Assembly (NCBI RefSeq): GCF_947495275.1
Contig: NZ_CANLYL010000009.1
Coordinates: 124,001-188,000 of the forward strand
Source: an uncultured Roseobacter sp.
GTDB lineage: Bacteria > Pseudomonadota > Alphaproteobacteria > Rhodobacterales > Rhodobacteraceae
DNA length: 64,000 nt
Direction of reading: 5' to 3'
Positions within the stretch are counted from its first letter, which is position 1. Each line of letters opens with the position of its first letter. The position numbers and the translations under genes are program-made. The notes under the pieces were generated by a model. It did not search any database. It saw only the letters and a list, made by a program, of their open reading frames with translations, and was not told the DNA's origin. This document shows, in pieces, positions 23,350 to 32,048 of this stretch.

Positions 23350-24582
23350 ATGAACCATCAAAACCAGACCTTCCCGACCCAAGCCCGCCTTATCAACCCC
23401 GCAAGCCTGACCGATGCGCCGCACAAGCGGCTGGCAGAATTGCGTCAGGAAACACCCGTGGTACAACTCGGTCCCAATCAGTATCTCGTGCTACAGGCGG
23501 CGCATGTGACCTCTCTTCTGACCGACCCGGGCACCCGGCAGATCGAAGGGCGGGAGCTTGTGGCGCTGAACCAGGTACCCGACGGGATGACCGCGCGCTT
23601 CATCGCCGATATCTTCCTGCTCGCAAATGGCGAGGCACATCGGCAGAAACGCGGGCTCTTCGCGCGCAGCTTTGCCCACCGGGCGATGAAGGACCTTCGC
23701 ACAGAAATTCGGGCCGCCGCCGATGCGCTCATCGCGGGCCTGCCACGTGGGGAGAGCTTCGATTTTGTTGACCGGTTGGCCGCCCGCGTCCCTGCCGACA
23801 TCATTGCCGCGATCCTGGGGCTTCCCAAGGAAGATACGCGCCACTTTGCACAGCTGGTCTACAAGGTTTCCCTCGCCTTCGTGCCGATCTATCCGCACGA
23901 CCGGCACGACATGATCGAAAGCGCCACCACAGAGCTTTTTGACTACGTCGAAGGACAGATGAAGGCCCGCAGGACCGCTCCCCGTGATGATCTGCTGTCC
24001 GGTCTCGTCGCAGATTGGGACGCCAAGGGTGATCTGTCCTTCGACAGCCTTATCTTCCAGGTTGTCGGCATGATCATTGCGGGTAGCGATACGACCCGCG
24101 GGGCCTTTGCGATGCTCTGCGCGATGCTGCTGCAGCGCCCCGCCGACTGGCGCGCGCTCTGCGACGATCACAGCCTGATCCCGGGTGCCGTGTCCGAGGG
24201 CCTGCGCTTTGAACCCTCCGTTGCCACCATTCCGCGCGTCACAACGGTCGCGATGACCTTGGGCGGCATCGAAATACCCGCCGGTGCATTTCTGCGCCTC
24301 AGCACGATGTCGGCGATGCGCGATGCGGGGCTCTACACCAACCCGGATGACTTCGACATCCGCCGCACCGACCATCCGCGTCTTCATCTGGTCTTTGGCC
24401 TTGGACCCCATCGATGTCTCGGCGAAATGCTCGCGCGGATCGAAATGGAGGAAAGCCTCGCCGCGCTGCTCGCTGCCACCCCCGAGATGGAATTGCTATC
24501 AGCCCCGGACATGCTGGGCTTTGGCGGCCTGCGTCAGATCACGCCGATGACGGTCAGGATTCCTTGCCCGGAAACCATCTGA
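23350..24582 (+). CDS. Cytochrome P450
   Basis: 410 aa haem monooxygenase of the soluble bacterial class. ATG 23350 is chosen because GGAG lies 8 bases before it. Motifs are the I-helix oxygen-activation site AGSDTT (residues 244-249), the K-helix E-x-x-R in EGLR (283-286), and the haem-ligand loop FGLGPHRCLGE (349-359) with Cys356. No ferredoxin or ferredoxin reductase gene is adjacent, so electrons must come from elsewhere. The substrate is unknown. Repeat array C just upstream suggests the same control as the surface-protein genes. Confidence 0.92.
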   Translation: MNHQNQTFPTQARLINPASLTDAPHKRLAELRQETPVVQLGPNQYLVLQAAHVTSLLTDPGTRQIEGRELVALNQVPDGMTARFIADIFLLANGEAHRQKRGLFARSFAHRAMKDLRTEIRAAADALIAGLPRGESFDFVDRLAARVPADIIAAILGLPKEDTRHFAQLVYKVSLAFVPIYPHDRHDMIESATTELFDYVEGQMKARRTAPRDDLLSGLVADWDAKGDLSFDSLIFQVVGMIIAGSDTTRGAFAMLCAMLLQRPADWRALCDDHSLIPGAVSEGLRFEPSVATIPRVTTVAMTLGGIEIPAGAFLRLSTMSAMRDAGLYTNPDDFDIRRTDHPRLHLVFGLGPHRCLGEMLARIEMEESLAALLAATPEMELLSAPDMLGFGGLRQITPMTVRIPCPETI

Positions 24583-24819
24583 CGCCATGCCGTGAACCCG
24601 CATCGTTTGCTATGGCCCGATCGGCTCTGGCGAGGGTGCCGGAGTGCGGGATAATTGAGAGAGGATTTCACCGTCTTTGATGAGATACGCATCTGAAAGA
24701 TGTCTCAGCAGAGCCGGAAGAGCCCTTGATATCTGTATTGGAAGGCTCTTCCCGCGCGTCTGGTGCGGCATCTATGCGACGCCGACGCCCATTCGGTCCT
24801 GCCGCTTTAACCCCGTGTT

Positions 24820-25398
24820 TCAGGCGGCGAGGGCGTCGATTTGCGCGGTGGCTTTGGCATGCGCGGCATCCGCATCGCTCATCACCCGATCTGCGGCGAC
24901 AATCTGGACGTCGGTGATGCCAATGAACCCCATGATGTGACGCAGATACCCGGAGGCGAAATCGACCTCCGAGCCAATCTCCGTGCCGCCCGTCGCCAAT
25001 GCGATCACCGCGCGTTTGCCTTCCAGCAGGCCTTTGGGGCCGTTTTCCGTATAGGCGAAGGTCACGCCCGCCCGGGCAATCAGGTCAATCCATGCCTTGA
25101 GTGCCGCCGGTACGCCAAAGTTATAGACCGGCGCGCCGATGACCAGAACATCCGCCGCCTTGATCTCTTCAACCAGTGTGTCGGAGAGCGCCAGAGCCTT
25201 TTGCTGTTGCGCGTCGCGTTGATCTGCGGGCGTGAAATTGGCCGTAACCCAGGTTTCGTTGATTTGCGGCAACGCCGTTGTAAGGTCACGGTAGAGAACA
25301 TCTCCGCCCAACCGCTCGACAATCTTCGCTGAAAGATCGCGTGTTGTGGAACCGGTATGGCGAGCTGATGCATCAATGTGCAGGATGGTCTGTGTCAT
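24820..25398 (-). CDS. azoR: FMN-dependent NADH:quinone oxidoreductase / azoreductase
   Basis: 192 aa flavodoxin-like enzyme that reduces quinones and azo compounds with NADH. The start is ATG 25398 (MTQTILHIDASARHTGSTTR) with AAGGAAA upstream. FMN-binding motifs are SARHTGSTTR (phosphate loop), APVYNFGVPAALKAWIDLIARAG (residues about 91-113) and ATGGTEIGSEVDFASGYLRHIMGFIG. It diverges from a LysR gene that probably regulates it. Confidence 0.9.
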   Translation of the reverse strand: MTQTILHIDASARHTGSTTRDLSAKIVERLGGDVLYRDLTTALPQINETWVTANFTPADQRDAQQQKALALSDTLVEEIKAADVLVIGAPVYNFGVPAALKAWIDLIARAGVTFAYTENGPKGLLEGKRAVIALATGGTEIGSEVDFASGYLRHIMGFIGITDVQIVAADRVMSDADAAHAKATAQIDALAA

Positions 25399-25474
25399 GT
25401 CAGAGTTTCCTTGAAGAAGGGAAAGAACTTTACGTCGGTTGGTCACAGATGGGCTATTGCATTTATGAACTCAA

Positions 25475-25511
25475 TTGTTGATATTGAACAAAGTTTGTGC
25501 GTTTTCGCACA
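25475..25511. promoter_or_regulatory. Candidate LysR sites between azoR and lysR
   Basis: Two inverted repeats lie in the divergent promoter region: TTGTT-N7-AACAA at 25475-25491 (a T-N11-A LysR-type motif is contained) and TGTGCG-TTTT-CGCACA at 25496-25511. The second is 7 bases before the first possible lysR start and would suit auto-repression. Confidence 0.5.
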
Positions 25512-25518
25512 TTCCTGA

Positions 25519-26424
25519 ATGAACCATCCCAACACGGACGCGCAAATGGACAACTGGGACGAGATCAAAACCGCCTATCAGGTGGCCCGCCTTGGAACGG
25601 TCAGCGGGGCGGCCGAAGTGCTCGGCGTGCACCATGCCACGGTGATCCGCCACATTGATGCGCTCGAAGGACGTTTGGGCGTCAAGCTTTTCCAGCGCCA
25701 TGCGCGCGGCTACACTGCCACCGAAGCGGGGCAGGATCTGCTGCGGGTCGCCCAGGCCACCGACGATCAGTTCAGCCAGTTGGCAGGGCGCATCAAGGGT
25801 CTGGGCAACGAGGTTTCCGGCGATCTGGTGATCACTTCGCTGATCAGCCTCGCCCCGCGCATGGTGCCGCTGCTGGCGGATTTCCAAACGCAATATCCGG
25901 ACGTGGTGGTGCGTTACCTGACCGGCGAGCGCCTTTTTCGGCTGGAATACGGGGAGGCCCATGTGGCCATCCGTGCGGGCAGCGCGCCCGAGCAGCCGGA
26001 CAATGTGGTACAGGCGTTTCATCGCCAGCATATGGGGCTTTTCGCGACGCGCGGGTATCTGCAAGCGCATGGAACGCCGAAAACGATCGAGGATTTTGCG
26101 CATCACCGCTTTGTCGGACAGGACAGTGATGTGAGCCGTGCGCCTTTCAACCGGTGGCTGCGCGCAAAGATCCCGACGGCCACCCTGACGTTCCGCTCCA
26201 ACGATTCGCGCGCCTTGGAGGTTGCGGTGAAAACCGGCGCGGGCATCGGGTTTCTGCCGGTGATGGAGGCGCGCGCGACCCCCGATCTGGTGGAGGTCTT
26301 CGAGCGGCAGGAGGAATGGTCCGGCCCTTTGTGGCTGGTCACCCATGTGGATTTGCATCGCACGACCAAGGTGCAGGCTTTCCTGAGCTTTCTCAAAGAG
26401 CAATCGAAAGACTGGGAAATATGA
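25519..26424 (+). CDS. LysR-family transcriptional regulator
   Basis: 301 aa from 25519, or 292 aa from ATG 25546 (MDNWDEIKTAYQVARLG), which matches the usual LysR start better; neither has a strong ribosome-binding site. The N-terminal helix-turn-helix is VSGAAEVLGVHHATVIRHIDALEGRLGVKLFQRHARG, followed by a substrate-sensing domain. It is divergent from azoR and overlaps the DMT transporter gene by ATGA, so it probably governs both in response to an electrophile or quinone. Confidence 0.88.
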   Translation: MNHPNTDAQMDNWDEIKTAYQVARLGTVSGAAEVLGVHHATVIRHIDALEGRLGVKLFQRHARGYTATEAGQDLLRVAQATDDQFSQLAGRIKGLGNEVSGDLVITSLISLAPRMVPLLADFQTQYPDVVVRYLTGERLFRLEYGEAHVAIRAGSAPEQPDNVVQAFHRQHMGLFATRGYLQAHGTPKTIEDFAHHRFVGQDSDVSRAPFNRWLRAKIPTATLTFRSNDSRALEVAVKTGAGIGFLPVMEARATPDLVEVFERQEEWSGPLWLVTHVDLHRTTKVQAFLSFLKEQSKDWEI

Positions 26425-27338
26425 CACCAGGCAGACAGGGGCATGCAGCGATGCTTGCTTTCTCCGCGCTGGTGGCGGGGTCTTTCTCGCTTGGGGCGCT
26501 TGCCGCCAATGAGATCGACCCGGCGGTACTGAATGCAGTACGCTTTGTTTTGGCCGCACTGGTGATCGGCGTGGCGGCGCTTGCCACCACAGGCCTGCCC
26601 AGAAGTGCGGCACAGGCACCCTGGCGCTACATCATCCTGGGTGGCGTCTTCGCGATCTACTTCGTTCTGATGTTCGAGGGACTGAAAACCGCCCCGCCGG
26701 TGAGCGCAGCGGCCGTATTCACCCTGACCCCGGTGCTGGCGGCCGGTTTTGGATGGCTGCTCCTGCGCCAGATCACAACACGGCGCATGGCGTTGGCCCT
26801 TGCGATTGGTGCGATTGGCGCGCTTTGGGTTATCTTTCGTGCCGATCTTGCGGCTTTGCGGGCATTCGAAGTGGGGCGGGGTGAGGCCGTCTATTTCGTC
26901 GGCTGTATCGCCCATGCGGCCTACACGCCGCTGGTGCGCAAGCTGAACCGCGGTGAGCCGGCCGTTGTCTTCACCTTCGGAACCCTCGTGGCCGGGGCGC
27001 TGTTGCTGACGGTCTATGCAGCACCTGACATCATCGCGACAGATTGGTCCGCCCTGCCGCCCATCGTCTGGGTCACCCTGATCTACGTGGCGATCTTTGC
27101 CTCGGCGGCCACCTTTGTGCTGGTGCAATTTGCCACCCTGCGCCTGCCAAGTGCCAAGGTCATGGCCTATACCTACCTCACACCCAGCTGGGTCATACTG
27201 TGGGAAATAGCGCTGGGCAATCCGGTACCGGGTGCTCTGATTTTCGGTGGTGTGGCCATCACCATTCTCGCCTTGCTGATGCTTTTGCGGGATGGTGCTG
27301 AAATGCAAACGGAACAAAAGCTACGGGGTACGGGTTGA
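26421..27338 (+). CDS. EamA/DMT-superfamily transporter
   Basis: 305 aa from ATG 26421, which overlaps the lysR stop (ATGA); a longer frame reading into lysR is not membrane-like and is rejected. Ten membrane segments in two EamA halves: SLGALAANEIDPAVLNAVRFVLAALVIG and GLKTAPPVSAAAVFTLTPVLAA in the first, ATFVLVQFATLRLPSAKVMAYTYLTPSWVI in the second. Probable efflux of a metabolite or drug-like compound under control of the adjacent LysR. Confidence 0.87.
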   Translation: MTPGRQGHAAMLAFSALVAGSFSLGALAANEIDPAVLNAVRFVLAALVIGVAALATTGLPRSAAQAPWRYIILGGVFAIYFVLMFEGLKTAPPVSAAAVFTLTPVLAAGFGWLLLRQITTRRMALALAIGAIGALWVIFRADLAALRAFEVGRGEAVYFVGCIAHAAYTPLVRKLNRGEPAVVFTFGTLVAGALLLTVYAAPDIIATDWSALPPIVWVTLIYVAIFASAATFVLVQFATLRLPSAKVMAYTYLTPSWVILWEIALGNPVPGALIFGGVAITILALLMLLRDGAEMQTEQKLRGTG

Positions 27339-27368
27339 GCCTCCGAACACCACAAAGGAGACATTCCA

Positions 27369-27437
27369 ATGCGTAGTATTATCTATCTTGTCGGGCTTGT
27401 TGTCGTCGTGATGGCCGTGATTAATCTGGCCACCTGA
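27369..27437 (+). CDS. 22-residue single-span membrane peptide
   Basis: ATG 27369 is preceded by a near-ideal ribosome-binding site (AAAGGAGA, 7 bases away) and encodes 22 residues that are almost entirely one hydrophobic helix: MRSIIYLVGLVVVV at the start, then MAVINLAT. Basic N terminus then a membrane span is the pattern of known bacterial micro-proteins. It lies 30 bases after the DMT gene and probably shares its transcript. Function unknown. Confidence 0.6.
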   Translation: MRSIIYLVGLVVVVMAVINLAT

Positions 27438-27452
27438 CCTCATACAAGGGGT

Positions 27453-27785
27453 TCAGCCCCCGTTTTCGGGTAGTTCGGTCGCCAGAAACCTTTCAAATGC
27501 GTCGAGGTTTACCGGCTCGAACTGCCCGAACCCCTGCATCCAGACCGAAGCCGCCCGAAGCGCGTCCGGCTCCAGTTTGCACCACTTTACGCGACCGCGC
27601 TTTTCCTGAGAAATTAACCCCGCTGCTGTCAGCACGCCCAGATGTTTGGAGATCGCCGCAAGCGACATCTCGAACGGTTCGGCCACATCCGTTACCGCCA
27701 TATCGTCTTCCAGCAACATGGTCAGAATGGCGCGCCGAGTGGGATCGGCAAGGGCGGCAAAGGCCTGATCGAGATCGCGTGTCAT
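27453..27785 (-). CDS. ArsR-family transcriptional regulator
   Basis: 110 aa winged-helix protein (ALADPTRRAILTMLLEDDMAVTDVAEPF, then MSLAAISKHLGVLTAAGLISQEKRGR), of the ArsR subgroup that lacks the metal-binding ELCVCDL cysteines, so probably not a metal sensor. No SRPBCC or methyltransferase partner is adjacent, as is frequent for this subgroup. It is convergent with the small membrane peptide gene. Confidence 0.87.
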   Translation of the reverse strand: MTRDLDQAFAALADPTRRAILTMLLEDDMAVTDVAEPFEMSLAAISKHLGVLTAAGLISQEKRGRVKWCKLEPDALRAASVWMQGFGQFEPVNLDAFERFLATELPENGG

Positions 27786-27824
27786 ACCCCGTCATAGCGC
27801 CCGTACCGTGGGAGGGAAAGCGCA

Positions 27825-28067
27825 TCACCCGCGCGGGTGATGCATTGACTGCGATGGTAACTCCAGCCGGTGGCGTTCCATTTCCGCCGGGGTGAGGCCG
27901 ATGTCGCGCGCCATATGATCGTTCAAAGCGCGTATATGGGGGATGTAGGGCCGCGGTTTGAGGCCCTCCAAAATCTGATGCCATAGGCTCTTGCGCGGCA
28001 AAACGGGTGCGTTTAAGACACATTTATCTTGTACGCAGCAAGCTGCGTTCAGGGTCTGAGATTGCAT
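27825..28067 (-). CDS. DUF1127-like small protein
   Basis: 80 aa from ATG 28067, preceded by AGGTGAT. The C-terminal half YIPHIRALNDHMARDIGLTPAEMERHRLEL has the DUF1127 (YjiS-like) pattern of a short basic helix plus DIGL motif. Such proteins in alphaproteobacteria influence RNA turnover, phosphate and stress responses, and several bind RNA. Divergent from a GcvA-type LysR gene that may control it. Confidence 0.65.
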   Translation of the reverse strand: MQSQTLNAACCVQDKCVLNAPVLPRKSLWHQILEGLKPRPYIPHIRALNDHMARDIGLTPAEMERHRLELPSQSMHHPRG

Positions 28068-28170
28068 GGAAATCACCTGTTTTCTGAGTTACAATCCAGA
28101 TTTAGTACCGCTAACGCCATTTCACAAAGACAATTGCTTGACATCACCTGTGCAAAAAACGCACGTATTA

Positions 28171-29070
28171 ATGATGTCACGCAAACTCCCTCCATTGAAT
28201 GCACTGCGTGCGTTTGAGGCGGCCGGGCGTCACGAGAGTTTCACCCGCGCAGCGGAAGAGCTGGGCGTCAGCCACTCCGCGATCAGCCGTCATGTGCGCG
28301 GATTGGAGCACAGGTTGGGCGCGCAGCTTTTTCGCGATTTGCCACGCGGGTTGCAGCTGACACCAGATGGCAAAGCCTATCTGGCGCGGATCATCCCGGC
28401 CCTTGATGTGATCAGCGAGGCAACCGAGGAGCTGGAGGAAGCCCCGGCGGGTCAGATCACGGTCAGTAGCGAAACGCTCTTTGCCCAGCGGTTCCTGATC
28501 CCCCGGCTGCCGGATTTCTACCGGACCTACCCGGAAATCGAGGTTCGGCTGGATGCGTCGCAAAACCTTGCGGACATCGAACGCTATGAGGCCGATATCG
28601 CCGTGCGCTTTCTGATCTCCGGCGAAGTTGATGCCCCCTCTGACCTGCTCAGCAACGCGCCGCTTTACCCCTATGCCGCCCCCAGCCTGATCCCCGAGGG
28701 CGTGGTGAGCCCCGATGACCTTCTGCAGTTTCGGCTGCTTAAGGATCGCGGTCGCAATGTCTGGCAGCAATGGTGCGAGGCCGCAGGTCTGGGCGCGGAC
28801 AGGATTGCCGAGCCGCGTTGGCGCATGCGCTCCACCCTTGCGATCGAGGCAGTGATCCACGGCCACGGCGTGTATCTGGGATCAGCTGAATGTGTTGAGA
28901 TGGAATGTCGCTTGGGGCGCCTGGTCCGCTGTTCCGATGTGAGCATCCGGTCGGGCAGTTATCATCTGGTCTATGGCAGCCGGGGGGTGCGTCGCAAAGC
29001 GCTGCGTCAGTTCCGCCGCTGGCTGCTGGAGCAGACAGAACCTTTTCGTGAGGCTGGGGTGCTGGCCTAA
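28171..29070 (+). CDS. LysR-family regulator, GcvA type
   Basis: 299 aa from ATG 28171 (MMSRKLPPLNALRAFEAAGRHESF), the canonical GcvA-like start; an upstream in-frame start would overlap the divergent gene. The helix-turn-helix is FTRAAEELGVSHSAISRHVRGLEHRLGAQLFRDLPRG. The effector domain has the GcvA-like ITVSSETLFAQRFLIPRLPDF and RWRMRSTLAIEAVIHGHGVYLG. Likely target is the divergent DUF1127 gene and itself. A 16-bp perfect palindrome (TCAACCAATTGGTTGA) follows its stop. Confidence 0.87.
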   Translation: MMSRKLPPLNALRAFEAAGRHESFTRAAEELGVSHSAISRHVRGLEHRLGAQLFRDLPRGLQLTPDGKAYLARIIPALDVISEATEELEEAPAGQITVSSETLFAQRFLIPRLPDFYRTYPEIEVRLDASQNLADIERYEADIAVRFLISGEVDAPSDLLSNAPLYPYAAPSLIPEGVVSPDDLLQFRLLKDRGRNVWQQWCEAAGLGADRIAEPRWRMRSTLAIEAVIHGHGVYLGSAECVEMECRLGRLVRCSDVSIRSGSYHLVYGSRGVRRKALRQFRRWLLEQTEPFREAGVLA

Positions 29071-29272
29071 GATCAACCAATTGGTTGAATAACGCAAACG
29101 CCTTCAGCGGCAGCCCCGCGCCCTGCGACATTCTGCGACCGGCTTATCCGATAGCATATAAAATTATTATTAATCAATAAGTTAACTTAGTTTGGCGAAT
29201 GCCCCGCCGGTGCTTGACTCGCCGCCCCGCGCACAATAGCAAAAGCGCAACCATCCAAAGGGGTGTTTGCGT

Positions 29273-29605
29273 GTGACGGATCCCGACCAAAAGCAGCGAA
29301 TGGCGCAGCTTCAGGCCAAGATCGACGCCGCAAAACAGGCGCAGGCGCCAAAGCCCCGGGTGGATGAACACTACTCTCAGGCGCAGCTTGCCTGGCGGAT
29401 GGTGATTGAACTTGTGGCCGGTCTCGGGATCGGTTTTGGCATCGGATACGGCCTTGACGTTCTGTTTGGAACCTTGCCGATCTTCATGGTGCTGTTTGTC
29501 ATGCTGGGTCTGGCGGCCGGGGTTAAAACGATGCTCCGCTCCGCACAGGAAATCCAGGAAAAGAAGTTGGCTGAAGAAGCCGAGAAACGAGACGAGGGGG
29601 CCTGA
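29273..29605 (+). CDS. atpI: ATP synthase protein I (AtpI)
   Basis: 110 aa starting at GTG 29273, with AAGGGG nine bases upstream. A polar N-terminal helix ([19 protein letters not shown]) is followed by two membrane segments ([26 protein letters not shown] and [14 protein letters not shown]). AtpI assists assembly of the c-ring. It heads atpIBEF'F and is one base from atpB. Confidence 0.88.
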   Translation: MTDPDQKQRMAQLQAKIDAAKQAQAPKPRVDEHYSQAQLAWRMVIELVAGLGIGFGIGYGLDVLFGTLPIFMVLFVMLGLAAGVKTMLRSAQEIQEKKLAEEAEKRDEGA

Positions 29606-29606
29606 A

Positions 29607-30356
29607 ATGGCGGATAAAGCGGAGACCGGCGGTCTGGTATTCCACCCGATGGACCAATTCATCATCAAGCCGCTTTTCGGGGAGGGTGCCATTACCTGGT
29701 ACACACCCACGAACGCGGCCCTGTGGATGGGTTTTGCGGTCATCGCTGTTATCGTGCTGATGGTTCTGGGCAGCTCCAAACGCGCGATCGTGCCCTCGCG
29801 CGGCCAGTCCGTTGCTGAGCTGGCTTACGGCTTCATCTACAAGATGGTCGAAGACATCTGCGGCAAGGAAGGGGTCAAGTATTTCCCCTATATCATGACG
29901 CTGTTCATGTTCATCGTCTGCGCTAATTTCCTCGGTCTGATCCCCACGGCCTTCACCCCAACCTCGCATTTTGCCGTAACGGTTGTGCTGGCGATGGCAG
30001 TTTTCCTGACCGTGACCATCCTTGGATTTGTGAAAAACGGCGCGGGTTTCCTGAGCCTTTTCTGGGTCGCGTCGGCGCCACTGGCCTTGCGTCCGATCCT
30101 CGCGATCATCGAATTGATTTCGTATTTCGTGCGACCCGTAAGCCACAGCATTCGTCTGGCAGGCAACGTCATGGCCGGTCACGCGGTGATCAAGGTTTTT
30201 GCAGGTTTCGCGGTCATAACGCTGGTCAGCCCGGTTTCGGTTGTGGCGATTACCGCGATGTATGGTCTGGAGGTCCTGGTGTCCTTCATTCAGGCCTATG
30301 TCTTCACCATTCTAACGTGCGTTTATCTCAAGGACGCGCTTCACCCGCATCACTAA
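29607..30356 (+). CDS. atpB: F0F1 ATP synthase subunit a
   Basis: 249 aa membrane subunit forming the proton half-channels. Conserved motifs are [18 protein letters not shown], the essential arginine in [19 protein letters not shown] (about residues 185-200), and the late [22 protein letters not shown] 29607 is preceded by GAGGGGG. An in-frame stretch opening at 29406 lies inside atpI and is rejected. Confidence 0.95.
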   Translation: MADKAETGGLVFHPMDQFIIKPLFGEGAITWYTPTNAALWMGFAVIAVIVLMVLGSSKRAIVPSRGQSVAELAYGFIYKMVEDICGKEGVKYFPYIMTLFMFIVCANFLGLIPTAFTPTSHFAVTVVLAMAVFLTVTILGFVKNGAGFLSLFWVASAPLALRPILAIIELISYFVRPVSHSIRLAGNVMAGHAVIKVFAGFAVITLVSPVSVVAITAMYGLEVLVSFIQAYVFTILTCVYLKDALHPHH

Positions 30357-30411
30357 TTCGGACGGAAACGCCCGTTCAAATACGCAACTTCCAATCGTAA
30401 GGAGAATTCAT

Positions 30412-30636
30412 ATGGAAGGCGAACTCGCACACATCGGCGCAGGTCTGGCAGCAATCGGTTCCGGGGCAGCAGCCATCGGGGTTGGCAACGTGGCCGGCAA
30501 CTATCTGGCAGGCGCGCTGCGCAACCCATCTGCGGCGGCAAGCCAAACGGCAACACTCTTCATCGGCATCGCGTTCGCCGAGGCTCTGGGCATTTTCGCC
30601 TTCCTCGTCGCCCTGCTGCTGATGTTCGCCGTCTAA
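30412..30636 (+). CDS. atpE: F0F1 ATP synthase subunit c
   Basis: 74 aa hairpin of two membrane helices. The glycine-rich helix 1 is [23 protein letters not shown]. The RNP loop is ALRNPSA, and the proton-carrying carboxylate is Glu57 in [12 protein letters not shown]. The sodium-binding residues of Na-type rings are not evident, so proton coupling is expected. TAAGGAG lies just before the start. Confidence 0.95.
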   Translation: MEGELAHIGAGLAAIGSGAAAIGVGNVAGNYLAGALRNPSAAASQTATLFIGIAFAEALGIFAFLVALLLMFAV

Positions 30637-30722
30637 GACTTAATACGACGACAATCCTTACGGTCGGGCGGCGCTGATGACAGCGCTGCCCGATGTAACG
30701 GCCCGCCGCGCAGGAGACCGAC

Positions 30723-31250
30723 ATGGCAACCGAAACACATAGCGCTGAAGCAGCCGCCGCACCGGGCATGCCGCAGCTCGATTTTTCGACATGGGGCAAT
30801 CAGATTTTCTGGTTGGTCATCGCGTTGATCGCGATCTACTTCGTGTTGTCGCGCATGGCTTTGCCGCGCATCGCAGCCGTTCTGGCTGAGCGTCAGGGCA
30901 CCATTACAAGCGATCTGGCGGCTGCCGAAGACCTCAAGGTCAAAGCTCAGGAAGCCGAAGACGCATATGACAAGGCGCTGGTGGATGCCCGCGCCGAAGC
31001 GCACCGTATCGTCGGTGAAGCAAAAGCAGAAATTCAATCCGATCTGGATGCGGCCATCGCAAAAGCCGATGCCGAAATCGCAGCCAAAGCGGCTGAATCG
31101 GAGAAAGCCATCGCGGAGATTCGTGCCGGTGCGCTGGACGCTGTGAAAGTCGTGGCTGCAGATACCGCCAAGGAGATCGTGGCGGCGATGGGTGGCAAGG
31201 CGGATGCCAAGGCGATCACCTCTGCCGTTGACACCCGGTTGAAAGGATAA
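30723..31250 (+). CDS. atpF': F0F1 ATP synthase subunit b-prime
   Basis: 175 aa: an N-terminal Ala-rich extension (residues 1-22), one membrane helix ([19 protein letters not shown]) and a long charged coiled coil ([31 protein letters not shown] onward). The divergent b-prime plus b pair is usual in photosynthetic lineages and alphaproteobacteria. It forms the peripheral stalk with atpF, which starts 4 bases later. Confidence 0.92.
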   Translation: MATETHSAEAAAAPGMPQLDFSTWGNQIFWLVIALIAIYFVLSRMALPRIAAVLAERQGTITSDLAAAEDLKVKAQEAEDAYDKALVDARAEAHRIVGEAKAEIQSDLDAAIAKADAEIAAKAAESEKAIAEIRAGALDAVKVVAADTAKEIVAAMGGKADAKAITSAVDTRLKG

Positions 31251-31254
31251 AGCC

Positions 31255-31824
31255 ATGAGACATCTCAGACCCCTTTTGACCGTTACATTCGCGGCAGGTG
31301 CTGCGAGCCCAGCATGGGCCGCGAAGGGACCTTTCTTCTCGCTCGGCAACACTGATTTCGTGGTGCTGCTGGCGTTTCTTCTGTTCATCGCCGTTCTGTT
31401 TTATTTCAAGGTCCCGGGCCTTCTGGGCGGGATGCTGGACAAGCGCGCCGAAGGCATCAAATCCGAGCTTGAAGAAGCGCGCGCCCTGCGTGAAGAGGCC
31501 CAGTCGCTGTTGGCAAGCTACGAGCGCAAGCAACGTGAAGTTCAGGAACAGGCCGACCGCATTGTGGAGGCGGCAAAAGAAGAGGCCCGCACGGCAGCAG
31601 AGCAGGCCCGGGCAGATCTCGCAATGTCGCTGGAGCGTCGGATGGCCGCAGCCGAAGAGCAAATCGCCAATGCTCAAAGCGCCGCTGTCAAGGAAGTGCG
31701 TGATCAATCCGTGACTGTGGCTGTGGCCGTTGCGCGCGAAGTCATTGCCAAGCAGATGACAGCAGCGGCAGGCAACAAGCTGATCGATACCGCGATTTCG
31801 GAAGTTGAGACAAAGCTCCACTGA
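31255..31824 (+). CDS. atpF: F0F1 ATP synthase subunit b
   Basis: 189 aa. The N terminus (residues 1-22, RHLRPLLTVTFAAGAASPAWA) looks like a signal peptide, as in several Rhodobacteraceae b subunits. It is followed by the membrane helix FVVLLAFLLFIAVLFYFKV and a coiled-coil stalk rich in Glu/Ala/Arg (GIKSELEEARALREEAQSLLASYERKQREVQEQADRIVEAAKEEA). Last gene of the F0 operon; a terminator follows. Confidence 0.93.
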   Translation: MRHLRPLLTVTFAAGAASPAWAAKGPFFSLGNTDFVVLLAFLLFIAVLFYFKVPGLLGGMLDKRAEGIKSELEEARALREEAQSLLASYERKQREVQEQADRIVEAAKEEARTAAEQARADLAMSLERRMAAAEEQIANAQSAAVKEVRDQSVTVAVAVAREVIAKQMTAAAGNKLIDTAISEVETKLH

Positions 31825-31849
31825 CGGGCGATCTGTTTGGAAGCGGATG

Positions 31850-31877
31850 AAACCCCGGTTGATCGCCGGGGTTTTCT
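31850..31877 (+). terminator. Intrinsic terminator of the F0 operon
   Basis: A 9-bp perfect stem AAACCCCGG / CCGGGGTTT with a 7-base loop is followed by TC and mixed sequence, 25 bases after the atpF stop. The T tract is partly within the stem (GGGGTTTTC). Confidence 0.75.
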
Positions 31878-32048
31878 GCTGTCTGGGCCTCTTGAGAATC
31901 CTTTGCGTCGCCACAATAGAAATACTGCCGAGACCGGGAGCAGGTCAGATCCGGGGCGATCTGGCCAGGCAGATATTGCGCTGCGGGTTTGGGCCTGAGC
32001 CTTATTGCCCAGATACGCTGCGGGCAGGTGGGCGATGAATATCAGGCG

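Noticed and set aside
24719-24758. GGAAGAGCC / GGCTCTTCC inverted repeat between the P450 and azoR genes
   Set aside because: Loop of about 20 bases and no T tract on either strand, so neither a terminator nor a clear operator can be claimed.
29073-29088. 16-bp perfect palindrome TCAACCAATTGGTTGA after the GcvA-type lysR gene
   Set aside because: No adjacent promoter that would obviously need it and no T tract. One 16-bp palindrome per 64 kb is near chance expectation, so it is only mentioned with the gene.
29167-29184. TTAA...TTAAC resembling a CtrA box upstream of atpI
   Set aside because: The spacer is eight bases instead of seven, and the surrounding DNA is very A+T-rich, so half-site matches are expected.
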